This document shows, in pieces, positions 1 through 10,554 of a stretch of 64,000 nt of DNA (position 1 is its first letter; each line of letters starts with the position of its first letter). Origin of the DNA: Denitratisoma sp. (GTDB lineage Bacteria; Pseudomonadota; Gammaproteobacteria; Burkholderiales; Rhodocyclaceae). The notes beneath the pieces are model-generated. The model was not told the origin of the DNA. It saw only the letters and a program-made list of their open reading frames with translations, and made no database searches. Location of the stretch: assembly GCA_032027165.1 (NCBI GenBank), contig JAVSMO010000001.1, forward strand, positions 2,777,177-2,841,176. The letters run 5' to 3'. A program made the translations under genes and the position numbers.

Positions 1-255
1 GCACTCGCCTCGCTGCTGGCGCAGTACGCCGCCGCGCCCACCCGGGCCGCGCAGTTGGCGCTGCTCGACCAGGTGCTCGATGCCTGGGCCGATACTTCCC
101 AGATGGCCGAGCGGCTGGAGGAGCGCACCACCCAGTACCGCTTCCGCTACATGGCCTTCGGCGCCGTGCGGCGCAGCGTTCATGTTGCATTGGTCGACGG
201 CTCGGGCAACCCCTATGGCGACAACGACGCCACCTATGTGACGCTCGGCGAGGAC
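1..255 (+). repeat. Direct repeat, left copy (255 bp visible)
   Basis: Matches 1813-2067 with no mismatch. It is cut by the left window edge, so the true repeat may be longer. The right boundary is sharp: base 256 is A here and T in the other copy. Confidence 0.95.
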
Positions 256-303
256 ATCGCACTGAATCAGCTCGCAGCGAGGGCTGTGCAGACGCCTTCG
301 ACG

Positions 304-327
304 AAAGTCAGTCTGCGCAGGACGGCG
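304..327 (+). repeat. 24-bp dispersed motif, copy 1
   Basis: AAAGTCAGTC, 8-base spacer, ACGGCG. Lies in the unrelated tail of the truncated RTX gene. Confidence 0.8.
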
Positions 328-445
328 AGCGAATCGTGCTGGCTAAAGTGACATCCGCCAGAGGCGGGTGTCAGGTGAGAACGGTCACTGTACAGGTGAT
401 TGCTATCACTGTATGGCCACGAGAATTATTTAGGAGGGATGAGCT

Positions 446-769
446 ATGGGGCTAGATGAAAGGATGACGGTTACACAGGTTGCTCGGAATGCGACAAAAA
501 CTTTGGATGGCATTTCCGCATACCTCATTGTTGGATTGGCATGTCTTGCTTTCGCTTACGTTGCCACTAGCAGAACTCTGTTTCCCGGGGCGGTAAGTGA
601 CCTATACGGCAATAAGATTATCGAGTTAAGTATTTTCTCAGTTCTAACAACACCAATTTTGTACTTAGGCTTGGCCTATTTCTCTGCGTGTGGTCGAACA
701 TCTGAAATTATCAATGCATTTATCTTGCTTTCAGTAAATGCGTACTTGGTATATCGCTTTTTCATTTAG
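446..769 (+). CDS. Small hydrophobic membrane protein, unknown function
   Basis: This 107-residue protein starts at an ATG preceded by a good AGGAGG-like ribosome site (TTTAGGAGGGATGAGCT). It has a short polar N-terminus and about three hydrophobic stretches (roughly residues 23-43, 57-77 and 88-106), which suggests an inner-membrane protein. It lies 8 bases upstream of the RTX gene and is probably cotranscribed with it. Base composition is clearly more AT-rich than the GC-rich body of the neighbouring gene and resembles the first ~350 bases of that gene, so the two segments probably arrived together. I do not recognise a family. A role in export of, or protection from, the linked exoprotein is only a guess from position. 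Confidence 0.6.
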   Translation: MGLDERMTVTQVARNATKTLDGISAYLIVGLACLAFAYVATSRTLFPGAVSDLYGNKIIELSIFSVLTTPILYLGLAYFSACGRTSEIINAFILLSVNAYLVYRFFI

Positions 770-777
770 AGGGCTAT

Positions 778-3700
778 ATGTCGCTATATCTTAAAGCAGT
801 CGAATTTATCTCCAAGATTGAGGAGGTTAGCAGTTGGGGCCAAGCAATAGATAAGTATTTTTCGACTGATGATCCTGTCGAGAAAGCTGCTGCAATCGCA
901 AAGCTTGCTGCTGAAGTTTCACTTGGTATTGCAGTTGCTGGAAGTTTACGCGTAGGGTTTTCGATGCTGCGTCTCGGTCTGGCTGTCTCAGGGCGAATCG
1001 CTGAGTGGGAAGCCTTTTCAAAAGCTTATGGGGTTGCTGCTGGTGTTGGCATCGGAGATGCTATTGATTGGATAAATGATCAACATCTTGGGCTTCAGCT
1101 CTACGATTTATTGCACCCAGATGAAAACACCCGCTTCGACTCCGCCCAACTCGTCCTCCCCCGCCGCGACCCCCTGACCCTCGACCTCGACGGCGACGGC
1201 CTGGAGACAGTCGGGGTTGCCGCCGGCGTCCTCTTCGACCACGACGGCGACGGTGTAGCCAGCGGCACCGGCTGGGTGAGCGGCGACGACGGCTTCCTCG
1301 TCCTCGACAGGAACGGCAACGGCCAGATCGACTCCGGCCGCGAACTTTTCGGCGACTCCACTCCGCTGGCTTCGGGCGGCAACGCCCTTGACGGCTTCGC
1401 CGCCCTCGCCCAGGAAGATACCAATATCGATGGTCGGGTGGACAGCCTGGATGCGAACTGGAGCGCCCTGCGCGTCTGGCGCGACCTCAACCAGGACGGG
1501 GTCTCGCAGAGCGGCGAGCTTTTCACGCTCGACAGCCTGGGCATCGCCACCCTCAATGTCGCCGCCACCGAGCACACCCGGATACTGCCCAACGGCAACC
1601 AGGTGGCGGACCTCGGCACCTACGTCAGGAGCGACGGCAGCACCGGCACGCTGGCCCAGACCGGGCAGATGGCCGACGTGAATCTGGCCGATGACACTTT
1701 TCATAGGCAGTTCCCGGACAGCGTTCCGCTCACGCCGGAGGCGCAGAACCTGCCCGACATGCAGGGCTCGGGCCTGGTGCGCGATCTGCGCGAGGCGGCC
1801 AGCCAGTCTGCTGCACTCGCCTCGCTGCTGGCGCAGTACGCCGCCGCGCCCACCCGGGCCGCGCAGTTGGCGCTGCTCGACCAGGTGCTCGATGCCTGGG
1901 CCGATACTTCCCAGATGGCCGAGCGGCTGGAGGAGCGCACCACCCAGTACCGCTTCCGCTACATGGCCTTCGGCGCCGTGCGGCGCAGCGTTCATGTTGC
2001 ATTGGTCGACGGCTCGGGCAACCCCTATGGCGACAACGACGCCACCTATGTGACGCTCGGCGAGGACTTGTCGCTGACCAACCGGCTCGATGAGAGCTAC
2101 CGCGACCTCATCGCGCATTGGAACCAGCGCATCCACATCCTGGAGGCCTTCAACGGCCGCTATTTTTTCAGCCTGCCGGAACAGACGCAGACGGGTCAGT
2201 CCGCACTCGAAGGCCTGACCGTACGCACCGGCGAGAACTATTCCGAAATAAGCGGCGGCGTCGGCACGCTCCTCATCAGCTATAGCCAAGGACAACTCGA
2301 TCTGCTCAACCAGAGCTATGAGGCTTTGAGGGAATCGGTGTATTCGGCCCTGATCGTTCAGACGCGATTCGCGAGCCTGCTCGACCAGATCCAGCTGGTC
2401 ATCGACGAGAACGGCATCCGCTTCGATTTCACCACAGTCACCCAGGCCTTCCACGACAGGATTGCCGCCAATGCGGCGCAGGGCATCAGCGACCTGATCG
2501 AGTTCAACCGCCATGCCGGCAATATGCTGCGGGGAATGGGCTGGGAAGGGCAGGCGATGATGGAAGGGTACATGCGCATCCTGCCGATCGGCGCCGAACT
2601 GCAGGCCGTCTATGACGAATTCCATGTTTCCATCGAGGGCCAGGCCGGATTTACCGGACGGGGCGGCGCCACGGACGACATCATCGTGGCCGGTGCCGGA
2701 GACAACACGCTGTATGGCGACAGGGGCGATGACGTCCTGTTCGGCGGCGACGGTGCAGACGCCATTTGTGCGGGCAACGGCGACGACACCCTGAGCGGGG
2801 GCGCCGGCAACGATTTTCTGACCGGCGAAAACGGCTCGGATACCTATCTGTTCGGCAGGGGGTTCGGCTCCGATGTCATCAGCAACCACACCGTCAACGA
2901 CACGACGCCGGACAAGGTGGATGCAGTGGTTTTCGCGGCGGACGTCCTGCCTTCGCAGGTAACGGTGAGCCGCTCCGACTCGAATCTGGTGCTGAGCATC
3001 GACGGCACGACGGACACGCTGCGGATTCTGGATTATTTCTCCCTAGACGGAACCGATCCGCACTACAGGCTGGAGCGGATTGTGTTTGCTGACGGCACCG
3101 TGTGGGACATCGAGACCATCAAGGCGATGCTGTTGCAGGGTACGGATGCCGCCGATCACATCATCGGCTACGGAAGTGGCGACACAGTCGATGCCGGCGC
3201 TGGCGATGATAATGTCACTGGCGGCACCGGCAACGACATTATAAATGGGGATTCTGGCGACGACGTTGTCTATGCGGGCGATGGCGACGACCGCCTGGAC
3301 GGCGGAACCGGAAACGACTACCTGCAGGGGGACGCCGGCTCCGACACCTACGTGTTCGTGCGCGGCTCGGGCCAGGACGTGATCTACAACTACGATACCG
3401 GGACGGGCAAGACCGATGCGCTGGAGTTCGGCGCGGACATATTGCCGGCCGACATCGTCCTCACGCGCAGCAGCACCGACCTTGTGCTGTCGATTGCCGG
3501 AACCACGGACAGGGTGACGGTCCGTTCGTTCTTCGATAACGACGGCAACACCGCCTATGCCCTTGAGCAGGTCAGGTTCGCCGATGGTACGACCTGGAAC
3601 AACGCCACGCTTTTGGCACTGGCAATCGCCGGCAACGACACGGCGCAGACCCTGACGGGCTATGCGACGGCCGACGTGATCAACGGCCTGGACGGCAACG

Positions 3701-5901
3701 ACGTGATCAGCGGCAATGACGGCAACGACATGATCGACGGTGACGACGGAGACGACTCGCTGCGCGGAGAAAACGGCAGCGACTCGATCTACGGCGGGGC
3801 TGGCAACGACATCATCTACGCGGGCGATGGCGACGACCGCCTGGACGGCGGAACCGGAAACGACTACCTGCAGGGGGATGCAGGCTCCGACACCTACGTG
3901 TTCGGGCGAGGCTACGGCCAGGACGTAGTCTACAACTACGACACCGAGACGGCCAAGACTGATGCACTGGAGTTCGGTGCGGACATTCTACCGGCCGACA
4001 TCATGCTCGCTCGCAACGGGGCGGATTTGGTAATGACCATCTCCGGTACTTCTGACCGGGTTACGGTTCGCTCCTTCTTCGAAAATGACGGCAATGGCGG
4101 ATATGCGCTGGATCAGGTCCGGTTCGCCAACGGCACTGTCTGGAGTAGAACCGCCATGCTCAGCATGTTCCTGCAAGGCACTGCGGGTGCGGACACAATC
4201 ATCGGCACTGCAGGCGCCGACATTATCTATGCGGAGGGCGGCAACGATCAGATCAGCGCCGGAGACGGCAACGATACGCTCGATGGCGGGGATGGTGCAG
4301 ACAATCTGCGCGGCGAAAATGGCAACGACTTGATCTACGGCGGGATGGGCAACGATACCATCTATGCCGGCAACGGCAACGATCGGCTCGACGGTGGAAC
4401 CGGAAACGACTACCTGCAGGGGGATGCCGGCTCCGATACCTATGCGTTCGGGCGCGGATACGGTCAGGACGTGGTCCAGAACTACGACACCGGCACGGGC
4501 AAGACCGATGCGCTGGAATTCGGCGCCGACATCCTGCCCGGCGACATTGCCATCACGCGCAGCAGCACCGATCTGGTGTTGTCGATCGCCGGAACCTCCG
4601 ATCGAGTGACAGTACGCTCGTTCTTCGACAACGACGGCAACAGCGCCTATGCGCTGGAACAAATCCGGTTCGCCGACGGCACCACCTGGAACAAGGCCAC
4701 GATCAAATTACTGGCCATCGCCGGAAACGACACTGCACAGACCTTGACCGGCTACGCGACGGCCGACGTTATCAACGGCCTGGGGGGCAACGACGTAATA
4801 AACGGTTACGACGGCAACGATACGATCGATGGCGGGGACGGCGCCGACTCTTTGCGCGGAGACAATGGCAATGACGTGATCAGCGGCGGCACGGGCAACG
4901 ATACGGTTTATGCCGGGAGCGGAAGCGATCGTCTCGATGGCGGCATCGGAAACGATTATCTGCAGGGGGATGCGGGGTCCGACACTTACGTGTTCACGCG
5001 TGGCTCGGGACAAGACGTGGTCTACAATTACGACACCAGCACAGGCAAGACCGATGTGCTGGAGTTCGGTTCTGACATCCTTCCGAGCGATATCGGAATC
5101 ACGCGCAGCGGAACCGACCTCCTGCTGTCGATCGCCGGCACAATGGATCGGGTTACCGTCCGCTCGTTCTTCGACAACGACGGCAATAGCGCCTATGCTC
5201 TGGAGCAAGTCCGCTTTGCCGACGGCACCATCTGGGACAAGGTCGCCCTCAAGCTGCTGGCGCTCGCAGGCAACGATACGGCCCAAACCCTGACCGGGTA
5301 CGCAACGGCCGACGTGATCGCCGCTGCGGGGGGCAATGACTCCGTTTCCGGCGGTGCGGGCAACGATACGATCGACGGCGGAGCGGGCGCGGATAATCTG
5401 TCCGGTGGTGACGGCAACGATACAGTCAGTGGCGGCGCCGACAATGACTACGTCTATGGCAACAACGGCAACGATGTCCTGGACGGCGGGGCGGGCAGCG
5501 ATTATGTTGCCGGCGGGGCCGGCTCCGACACTTACCTGATGGGCAGGGGCGCCGGAGCCGATACGGCCTATGAAAACGATTCCACCGCAGGGAATACCGA
5601 CTCGGTGCTGATTGGCGCGGATGTCGCTGTCGACCAGCTCTGGTTCCGCCACGTCGGATCGAATCTTGAAGTCAGCATCATCGGCACTTCAGACAGGATG
5701 ACAATCCAGAACTGGTACTCCGGTTCGGCCTATCATGTCGAACAGTTCAGGACGGCCGATAATCGCCTGCTGCTGGATACCCAGGTCGAAAACCTCGTCC
5801 AGGCGATGGCCGCCTTCTCGCCGCCGGCCGCAGGCCAGACCACGCTGCCGCAAAATTATCAGGATGCCCTGAACCCGGTCATCGCGGCCAACTGGCAGTA
5901 A
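778..5901 (+). CDS. Large RTX calcium-binding exoprotein, type I secretion substrate
   Basis: The protein has 1707 residues. Residues 1-116 are alanine/glycine-rich, hydrophobic and encoded by AT-rich DNA. From about residue 131 there are EF-hand-like loops (DLDGDG, DHDGDG, DRNGNG, DLNQDG). Residues ~640-1600 carry blocks of glycine/aspartate-rich RTX nonapeptides of the GGxGxDx type that bind Ca2+ outside the cell, separated by a conserved segment with DILPxDI and DRVTVRSFF. Six such units are present, the last five spaced exactly 182 residues apart. There is no N-terminal Sec signal; the non-repetitive C-terminus is expected to be the uncleaved export signal. Genes for an HlyB-like ABC transporter and an HlyD-like fusion protein follow at once. 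Whether it is an adhesin, S-layer-like protein, enzyme or toxin cannot be told. Confidence 0.9.
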   Translation: MSLYLKAVEFISKIEEVSSWGQAIDKYFSTDDPVEKAAAIAKLAAEVSLGIAVAGSLRVGFSMLRLGLAVSGRIAEWEAFSKAYGVAAGVGIGDAIDWINDQHLGLQLYDLLHPDENTRFDSAQLVLPRRDPLTLDLDGDGLETVGVAAGVLFDHDGDGVASGTGWVSGDDGFLVLDRNGNGQIDSGRELFGDSTPLASGGNALDGFAALAQEDTNIDGRVDSLDANWSALRVWRDLNQDGVSQSGELFTLDSLGIATLNVAATEHTRILPNGNQVADLGTYVRSDGSTGTLAQTGQMADVNLADDTFHRQFPDSVPLTPEAQNLPDMQGSGLVRDLREAASQSAALASLLAQYAAAPTRAAQLALLDQVLDAWADTSQMAERLEERTTQYRFRYMAFGAVRRSVHVALVDGSGNPYGDNDATYVTLGEDLSLTNRLDESYRDLIAHWNQRIHILEAFNGRYFFSLPEQTQTGQSALEGLTVRTGENYSEISGGVGTLLISYSQGQLDLLNQSYEALRESVYSALIVQTRFASLLDQIQLVIDENGIRFDFTTVTQAFHDRIAANAAQGISDLIEFNRHAGNMLRGMGWEGQAMMEGYMRILPIGAELQAVYDEFHVSIEGQAGFTGRGGATDDIIVAGAGDNTLYGDRGDDVLFGGDGADAICAGNGDDTLSGGAGNDFLTGENGSDTYLFGRGFGSDVISNHTVNDTTPDKVDAVVFAADVLPSQVTVSRSDSNLVLSIDGTTDTLRILDYFSLDGTDPHYRLERIVFADGTVWDIETIKAMLLQGTDAADHIIGYGSGDTVDAGAGDDNVTGGTGNDIINGDSGDDVVYAGDGDDRLDGGTGNDYLQGDAGSDTYVFVRGSGQDVIYNYDTGTGKTDALEFGADILPADIVLTRSSTDLVLSIAGTTDRVTVRSFFDNDGNTAYALEQVRFADGTTWNNATLLALAIAGNDTAQTLTGYATADVINGLDGNDVISGNDGNDMIDGDDGDDSLRGENGSDSIYGGAGNDIIYAGDGDDRLDGGTGNDYLQGDAGSDTYVFGRGYGQDVVYNYDTETAKTDALEFGADILPADIMLARNGADLVMTISGTSDRVTVRSFFENDGNGGYALDQVRFANGTVWSRTAMLSMFLQGTAGADTIIGTAGADIIYAEGGNDQISAGDGNDTLDGGDGADNLRGENGNDLIYGGMGNDTIYAGNGNDRLDGGTGNDYLQGDAGSDTYAFGRGYGQDVVQNYDTGTGKTDALEFGADILPGDIAITRSSTDLVLSIAGTSDRVTVRSFFDNDGNSAYALEQIRFADGTTWNKATIKLLAIAGNDTAQTLTGYATADVINGLGGNDVINGYDGNDTIDGGDGADSLRGDNGNDVISGGTGNDTVYAGSGSDRLDGGIGNDYLQGDAGSDTYVFTRGSGQDVVYNYDTSTGKTDVLEFGSDILPSDIGITRSGTDLLLSIAGTMDRVTVRSFFDNDGNSAYALEQVRFADGTIWDKVALKLLALAGNDTAQTLTGYATADVIAAAGGNDSVSGGAGNDTIDGGAGADNLSGGDGNDTVSGGADNDYVYGNNGNDVLDGGAGSDYVAGGAGSDTYLMGRGAGADTAYENDSTAGNTDSVLIGADVAVDQLWFRHVGSNLEVSIIGTSDRMTIQNWYSGSAYHVEQFRTADNRLLLDTQVENLVQAMAAFSPPAAGQTTLPQNYQDALNPVIAANWQ
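1813..2067 (+). repeat. Direct repeat, right copy inside the RTX gene
   Basis: Identical to bases 1-255. Encodes residues 346-430 of the RTX protein, upstream of the calcium-binding repeats. Confidence 0.95.
2812..5561 (+). repeat. Tandem 546-bp repeat units within the RTX gene
   Basis: Equivalent points in successive units (the codons for [14 protein letters not shown] and variants) lie at about 3316, 3862, 4408, 4954 and 5500, an exact 546-bp period. A first, shorter unit begins near 2812. Units are diverged at the DNA level, the last most of all, yet keep the same length, so period length seems to be selected or kept by unequal exchange. Confidence 0.85.
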
Positions 5902-5916
5902 CAGCGATCTACCTTG

Positions 5917-5936
5917 CCCCCGCCCGGGGGCGGGGG
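5917..5936 (+). terminator. GC-rich hairpin between RTX gene and transporter gene
   Basis: CCCCCGCCC (5917-5925) pairs with GGGCGGGGG (5928-5936) across two bases. It has no T-run, so it is not a classical intrinsic terminator. It lies 15 bases after the RTX stop and 6 bases before the transporter ATG, covering the transporter's ribosome-binding region. It may attenuate transporter expression or stabilise the RTX mRNA 3' end. Confidence 0.55.
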
Positions 5937-5942
5937 TTCCCC

Positions 5943-8123
5943 ATGACCGATCAGACACCGCCCTTTGCCCTCATAACTGATGAGGCTGCCACAGAACAGG
6001 CCTCTGGCGCCGCCCAGGAGACCGACACCGGCCTGATCGGATTGGCCATGCTCGCCCGATTCCACGGCGTGGCGGCCGACCCCGATCAACTCGCGCACGA
6101 ATTCAAGGAACCGGGTAGGCCCTTCGGCACGGCTCAGATCCTGCTCGCCGCCAAATCCATCGGCCTCAAGGCCAAGGCGATGCGCAGCGACTGGATACGG
6201 CTCGAACGCACTCCTTTGCCGGCACTGGCTTCAGACAGAGATGGGCGGTTTTTCATCCTGGCCAGGATCGATGGCGACCAGGTGCTGGTCCAGGACCCTC
6301 GCGTCAAACGGCCGCAAGTCCTCTCCCAGGCCGATTTTGTCGCCCGCTGGAACGGCGAGCTGATCCTCTTCGCCTCGCGCGCTTCGCTGGCGGGAGAACT
6401 CGCCAGATTCGATTTCACCTGGTTCGTCCCGGCGATAGTCAAATACAGGAGGCTGCTGGGCGAGGTCTTTCTGGTCTCCTTCGCCCTGCAACTCTTCGCC
6501 CTGGTTACGCCGCTCTTCTTTCAGGTGGTGATGGACAAGGTGCTGGTCCATCGGGGACTCACCACCCTGGACGTGATCGCCTTCGGCCTGCTGGTGGTGA
6601 TCGTTTTCGAGGTGGCGCTCTCGGGGCTAAGGAGTTACGTCTTCGCCCACACCACCAGCCGCATCGACGTCGAGCTGAGCGCGCGGCTCTTCCGGCACCT
6701 TTTGAACCTGCCGCTCGCCTACTTCCAGGCGCGGCGGGTCGGCGACACCGTGGCGCGGGTGCGCGAGCTGGAGCACATCCGCCAGTTCCTTACCGGCAAC
6801 GCCATCACCCTGGTGCTGGACCTGTTCTTCTCGGTGGTGTTCATCGGCGTCATGCTGCTCTACAGCGGCTGGCTGACGCTGGTCGTCGTGCTGTCCCTGC
6901 CGTGCTACCTGATCCTTTCCCTGCTCGTCACGCCGCTGCTGCGCGCGCGACTTCACGAGAAGTTCAACCGCGGCGCGGAGAACCAGGCCTTTCTGGTGGA
7001 GACCATCAACGGCATCGACACCCTGAAGTCCATGGCGGTCGAGCCGCAAATGACGCGGCGCTGGGACAACCAGCAGGCGGCCTACGTCGCCGCCGGCTTC
7101 CGTACATCGGCCCTAGGAATCCTCGCGCACGAGGGCGTGTCGCTGATCGGCAAGCTGGTGACGGTGGCGACCATGTGGTTGGGCGCACGTCTTGTCATCG
7201 GCGGCGAACTCACGGTCGGACAGTTGATCGCCTTCAACATGCTGGCCGGAAGGGTTGCCCAGCCCGTCATGCGCCTGGCCCAGCTGTGGACCGACTTCCA
7301 GCAGACTGGCATCTCGGTACAGCGGTTGGGGGACATTCTCAACGCCCGCACCGAGGTAGCCAATGCCAACCGCAGCACCCTGCCGCCCCTGATCGGCCGG
7401 ATCGAACTTGACCAGGTGGTGTTCCGTTACCGGCCGGATGCCCCCGAAGTGCTGCGCGGCATCAGTCTCGCCGTGGAGCCGGGCGAGGTCATCGGCATCG
7501 TCGGCCGCTCAGGCTCCGGCAAGAGCACGCTGGCCAAGCTGGTGCAGCGTCTGTACGTGCCGGAGCGCGGCCGGGTGCTGATCGACGGCGTGGACCTGGC
7601 CATGGCCGACAGCTCCAGCCTGCGCCGGCAGACCGGCGTCGTGCTGCAGGAGAACATGCTCTTCAACCGCAGCATCCGCGAAAACATCGCATTGTCGGAT
7701 CCCGGCATTCCGATTGAGGCGGTGATCGGCGCGGCGAAACTGGCCGGCGCCCACGAGTTCATCCTGGAACTGCCGGAGGGCTACGACACGGTGGTGGGCG
7801 AGCACGGCGCGACCCTATCCGGTGGCCAGCGACAGCGGATCGCCATCGCCCGGGCGCTCATCACCAACCCGCGCATCCTCATTTTCGACGAGGCGACGAG
7901 CGCCCTGGACTACGAGTCGGAGCGGGTGATCCAGAACAACATGAAGGCCATCTGCAAGGGCCGCACGGTGATCATCATCGCCCACCGGCTTTCCGCCGTG
8001 CGCGACGCCAACCGCATCGTCGTGCTCGACCGCGGGCAGATCGTCGAGCAGGGCACCCATGCCGAACTGCTCGCTCATGAGGCTGGACACTATTCACGAC
8101 TGCACCGTTTGCAACAAGCTTGA
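5943..8123 (+). CDS. Type I secretion ABC transporter/ATPase (HlyB-like)
   Basis: The 726-residue inner-membrane exporter matches the usual HlyB size. An N-terminal C39-peptidase-like domain (about 25-150) lacks the catalytic Cys, reading [13 protein letters not shown] where a peptidase would have a cysteine, so it should bind rather than cleave substrate, as in HlyB. A transmembrane domain (about 160-450) is followed by the nucleotide-binding domain: Walker [10 protein letters not shown] (~520), signature LSGGQRQR (~626), Walker [13 protein letters not shown] (~648) and the H-loop IIIAHRL (~680). Its natural partner is the RTX protein encoded immediately upstream, and its periplasmic partner is the next gene. 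A TolC-type outer-membrane channel is not in the window. Confidence 0.93.
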   Translation: MTDQTPPFALITDEAATEQASGAAQETDTGLIGLAMLARFHGVAADPDQLAHEFKEPGRPFGTAQILLAAKSIGLKAKAMRSDWIRLERTPLPALASDRDGRFFILARIDGDQVLVQDPRVKRPQVLSQADFVARWNGELILFASRASLAGELARFDFTWFVPAIVKYRRLLGEVFLVSFALQLFALVTPLFFQVVMDKVLVHRGLTTLDVIAFGLLVVIVFEVALSGLRSYVFAHTTSRIDVELSARLFRHLLNLPLAYFQARRVGDTVARVRELEHIRQFLTGNAITLVLDLFFSVVFIGVMLLYSGWLTLVVVLSLPCYLILSLLVTPLLRARLHEKFNRGAENQAFLVETINGIDTLKSMAVEPQMTRRWDNQQAAYVAAGFRTSALGILAHEGVSLIGKLVTVATMWLGARLVIGGELTVGQLIAFNMLAGRVAQPVMRLAQLWTDFQQTGISVQRLGDILNARTEVANANRSTLPPLIGRIELDQVVFRYRPDAPEVLRGISLAVEPGEVIGIVGRSGSGKSTLAKLVQRLYVPERGRVLIDGVDLAMADSSSLRRQTGVVLQENMLFNRSIRENIALSDPGIPIEAVIGAAKLAGAHEFILELPEGYDTVVGEHGATLSGGQRQRIAIARALITNPRILIFDEATSALDYESERVIQNNMKAICKGRTVIIIAHRLSAVRDANRIVVLDRGQIVEQGTHAELLAHEAGHYSRLHRLQQA

Positions 8124-8126
8124 ACC

Positions 8127-9554
8127 ATGAGCCCGGTCTTGAGGCTTCACGCCGCTCTCGATCTCCTTAAGCGCTACGGAGCGGCCTTCCGTCACGCCTG
8201 GCGCGAACGGAAAGCCCTCGACCCGCGGCCACGTCTGCCGCACGAGGCGCAGTTTCTGCCGGCGGCCCTGGAGTTGCAGGAAACGCCGGTGTCGCCCGCG
8301 CCGCGCATCGCCATGTGGCTGATCCTGTGCTTCGCCCTGATCGCGCTGCTCTGGGCGGTGTTCGGACATATCGATGTGGTGGCCACCGCCCCGGGCAAGA
8401 TCGTGCCCAACGACCGCACCAAGGTCATCCAGCCCATCGAGACGGCGACGGTCAAGGCGATCAAGGTCAGCGACGGACAGGTCGTCAAGGCTGGGGACGT
8501 GCTGATCGAGTTGGACGCCACCGCCGCCACGGCGGACAGTGCACGCCTGGACAACGATCTGACGACAGCCCGTCTTCAGGCTGCCCGCGCCCGGGCGATG
8601 CTGGCCGCCATCGCCTCCGGCAAGTCGCCGGCGCTGGAGCGGCTGCCCGAAGTGGCAGACGGCAGGCTGACCAAGGAGCAGCGCATCCTCGACGGCCAGT
8701 TCGACGAATACCAGGCGAAGCTTGCTCGCATCGATGCCGACATCGCCAGGCGCGAGGCGGAACTCGCCTCTACCCGCGAGATCGTCCGCAAGCTCGAACA
8801 GACCGCTCCCATCGCCCGCCAGCGCGCCCAGGACTTCAAGGATCTGGTGGAAAAGAATTTCATCTCAAAACACGGCTACTTGGAGAAAGAACAGGCTCGC
8901 ATCGAGCAGGAGGCCGATCTGGCCACCCAGAAGAGCCGCCTGAAAGAACTGGCTGCCTCGTTGCAGGAAGCGCGCGGCCAGCGCGCAGCTTTGGTGGCCG
9001 AGGCTCGTCGCATGGCCCTCGACAGCCTGAATGAGTCGGAACAGAAAGCCACCGGTTATGGCAATGAGCTGGTCAAGGCTGAGACCCGGGGCCGGCTGAT
9101 GACGCTGACCGCCCCGGTCGACGGCACGGTGCAGCAGTTGGCGGTGCATACAGTGGGTGGCGTCGTGACGCCGGCTCAGCCGCTGATGGTGATCGTGCCG
9201 AAGGACAACCCTATCGAGGTGGAGGCCTATGTGGAAAACAAGGACGTCGGCTTCGTCAACGCGGGCCAAACGGCGGTGGTGAAGATCGAGACTTTCCCGT
9301 TCACCAAGTACGGCACCATCGAGGCCAAGGTGACCCATGTCTCGAGCGATGCGGTGAATGACGAAAAGCGGGGACTGATCTTCCCTGCGCGGGTGAATCT
9401 CGCGCGTTCAACCATCCGGGTGGAAAACAAGACGGTCAATCTCTCGCCGGGCATGGCGGTGACGGTCGAGGTGAAAACCGCACAGCGGCGGGTAATCGAG
9501 TATTTCCTCAGCCCCTTGTTGCAGTATAAGGACGAGAGTTTGAGAGAACGGTAA
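8127..9554 (+). CDS. Type I secretion membrane fusion protein (HlyD family)
   Basis: The 475-residue protein begins 3 bases after the transporter stop. It has one N-terminal membrane anchor (about 60-80), a lipoyl/barrel-sandwich half (VATAPGKIVPNDRTKVIQ), a long periplasmic coiled-coil region (about 130-300) and the C-terminal HlyD half (TLTAPVDGTVQQL). This is the normal architecture of the adaptor that bridges the ABC transporter to a TolC-like channel. Together with the two preceding genes it completes the inner-membrane part of a dedicated type I secretion system. No unusual residue changes were noticed. Confidence 0.93.
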   Translation: MSPVLRLHAALDLLKRYGAAFRHAWRERKALDPRPRLPHEAQFLPAALELQETPVSPAPRIAMWLILCFALIALLWAVFGHIDVVATAPGKIVPNDRTKVIQPIETATVKAIKVSDGQVVKAGDVLIELDATAATADSARLDNDLTTARLQAARARAMLAAIASGKSPALERLPEVADGRLTKEQRILDGQFDEYQAKLARIDADIARREAELASTREIVRKLEQTAPIARQRAQDFKDLVEKNFISKHGYLEKEQARIEQEADLATQKSRLKELAASLQEARGQRAALVAEARRMALDSLNESEQKATGYGNELVKAETRGRLMTLTAPVDGTVQQLAVHTVGGVVTPAQPLMVIVPKDNPIEVEAYVENKDVGFVNAGQTAVVKIETFPFTKYGTIEAKVTHVSSDAVNDEKRGLIFPARVNLARSTIRVENKTVNLSPGMAVTVEVKTAQRRVIEYFLSPLLQYKDESLRER

Positions 9555-9584
9555 ATCGCCACCCTGCGATGCAGCGAGGAAAGA

Positions 9585-9668
9585 CGCAAGGATTTGCCGC
9601 GGCCGATTCAACCTTCAGCGATCAGGCTGCCGGGACACCCGCCCGCACCCGCCGCAACGCCTTGCGTC
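9585..9668. repeat. Inverted repeat after the secretion operon
   Basis: GACGCAAGG (9585-9593) and CCTTGCGTC (9660-9668) are perfect inverted arms about 66 bases apart, between the convergent secretion operon and the thioesterase gene. There is no T-run. It may be a transcript-end structure or the edge of a small element; nothing else is seen in 9555-9740. Confidence 0.35.
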
Positions 9669-9740
9669 CTCCGACTGCTTGAATGGGTTAACGACCCGGC
9701 ACGGCCTTGGGTTGATCTGATTCTGCCGTAGGAATCCGTC

Positions 9741-10175
9741 CTACTCGAGGACCAGTTTTTCCAGGCAGGCGCGGATCTTCTCCGGGATGGCGGTCGGCTT
9801 GTCCTTCGCGCGGTCGACGAAGACATGCACGAAATGGCCCTGCGCCGCCGGCTTGTCCTCGCCCTGGCGGAAGAGGCCGATCTCGTAGCGCACCGAGGAA
9901 TTGCCCAGGTGGGCGACGCGCAGGCCGGCGTCGATCGTCTCGGGAAAGGCCACCGGGCGGTGGTAGCGGCAGCTGGACTCGACGCAGTAGCCGACCACCG
10001 CGCCGTCGCGGATGTCCAGCCCGCCTTCGCGGATCAGGTATTCGTTGATGACGGTGTCGAAGTACGAGTAATAGACGACGTTGTTGACGTGGCCGTAGAC
10101 GTCGTTGTCCATCCAGCGGGTGGGGATGGCGAGGAAATGCGGGTAGGCGGAGCGGCGTTCGAGGGATGAAGTCAT
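9741..10175 (-). CDS. Acyl-CoA thioesterase, 4-hydroxybenzoyl-CoA thioesterase (hotdog) family
   Basis: The 144-residue start MTSSLERRS was chosen because homology to the family begins at once; a longer in-frame extension to 10373 reads as low-complexity shadow sequence. The segment [14 protein letters not shown] carries the 4HBT/YbgC-type active-site Asp and the downstream HVNN. The family hydrolyses acyl- or aryl-CoA thioesters in the cytoplasm; the substrate cannot be told. It lies on the minus strand downstream of a small hypothetical gene. Confidence 0.85.
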   Translation of the reverse strand: MTSSLERRSAYPHFLAIPTRWMDNDVYGHVNNVVYYSYFDTVINEYLIREGGLDIRDGAVVGYCVESSCRYHRPVAFPETIDAGLRVAHLGNSSVRYEIGLFRQGEDKPAAQGHFVHVFVDRAKDKPTAIPEKIRACLEKLVLE

Positions 10176-10224
10176 GCCGCCATTGTAGCGGCGGGCGCCG
10201 CCACAATGGGTCGGGAAAACCCGT

Positions 10225-10431
10225 CTACTCCTGGCAGAGGTAGACGTTGCGCAGGAAGGCTTCGGCGTCCCGCTCGGCGTCGCGGCTTTCATGCCGCGCC
10301 GGAACCGCTTCCTGCAGCGCCAGGCCGACTTCGGGCCGCGGCAGCCAGTTGGAGAGGAGCACCTCCTCGCCATACTCTTCGCGCAGCTCGATGATTTTCT
10401 TCCCCGTGCTCATATCCGTATAGATGACCAT
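10225..10431 (-). CDS. Small acidic protein of unknown function
   Basis: The 68-residue start MVIYTDMSTGKK is chosen because GGAGGT lies 6 bases upstream; a longer frame to 10542 exists but starts in poorly supported sequence. The product is acidic, has no membrane segment or signal peptide, and ends in LRNVYLCQE. It sits 49 bases upstream of the thioesterase gene in the same direction, so the two may share a transcript. I do not recognise a family. Confidence 0.55.
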   Translation of the reverse strand: MVIYTDMSTGKKIIELREEYGEEVLLSNWLPRPEVGLALQEAVPARHESRDAERDAEAFLRNVYLCQE

Positions 10432-10554
10432 GATGACCTCCGCGCAGTGCGTCTCGTGCATCGGGACGTCAACTTGGATAACGGCGGGAAACGGAAAAGG
10501 TTGAACGCCGGCGGAAATTTTTTGGCGGGAATCGCCTTGCAAGCGAAAGGGTTT

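Larger units (their letters stand above)
1..351 (+). pseudogene. Truncated 3' remnant of an RTX-type exoprotein gene
   Basis: The frame is open from the first base, so the gene begins left of the window. Bases 1-255 are identical to 1813-2067 inside the intact RTX gene (its residues 346-430). Identity stops abruptly at base 256, after which 31 unrelated residues lead to a TGA at 349-351. None of the calcium-binding repeats or the C-terminal export region of the intact protein follows. A copy of the 24-bp dispersed motif lies in the unrelated tail. I infer the displaced, non-exportable end of a duplicated or older RTX gene; how much of it lies upstream cannot be seen. Confidence 0.75.

Noticed and set aside
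1108..2889. Long minus-strand frame (593 codons) opposite the RTX gene
   Set aside because: Composition and lack of any motif mark it as the complement of the RTX coding frame.
2694..5560. Short regular repeats suggesting a CRISPR array
   Set aside because: They are coding RTX nonapeptide repeats in one continuous frame with no spacer structure.
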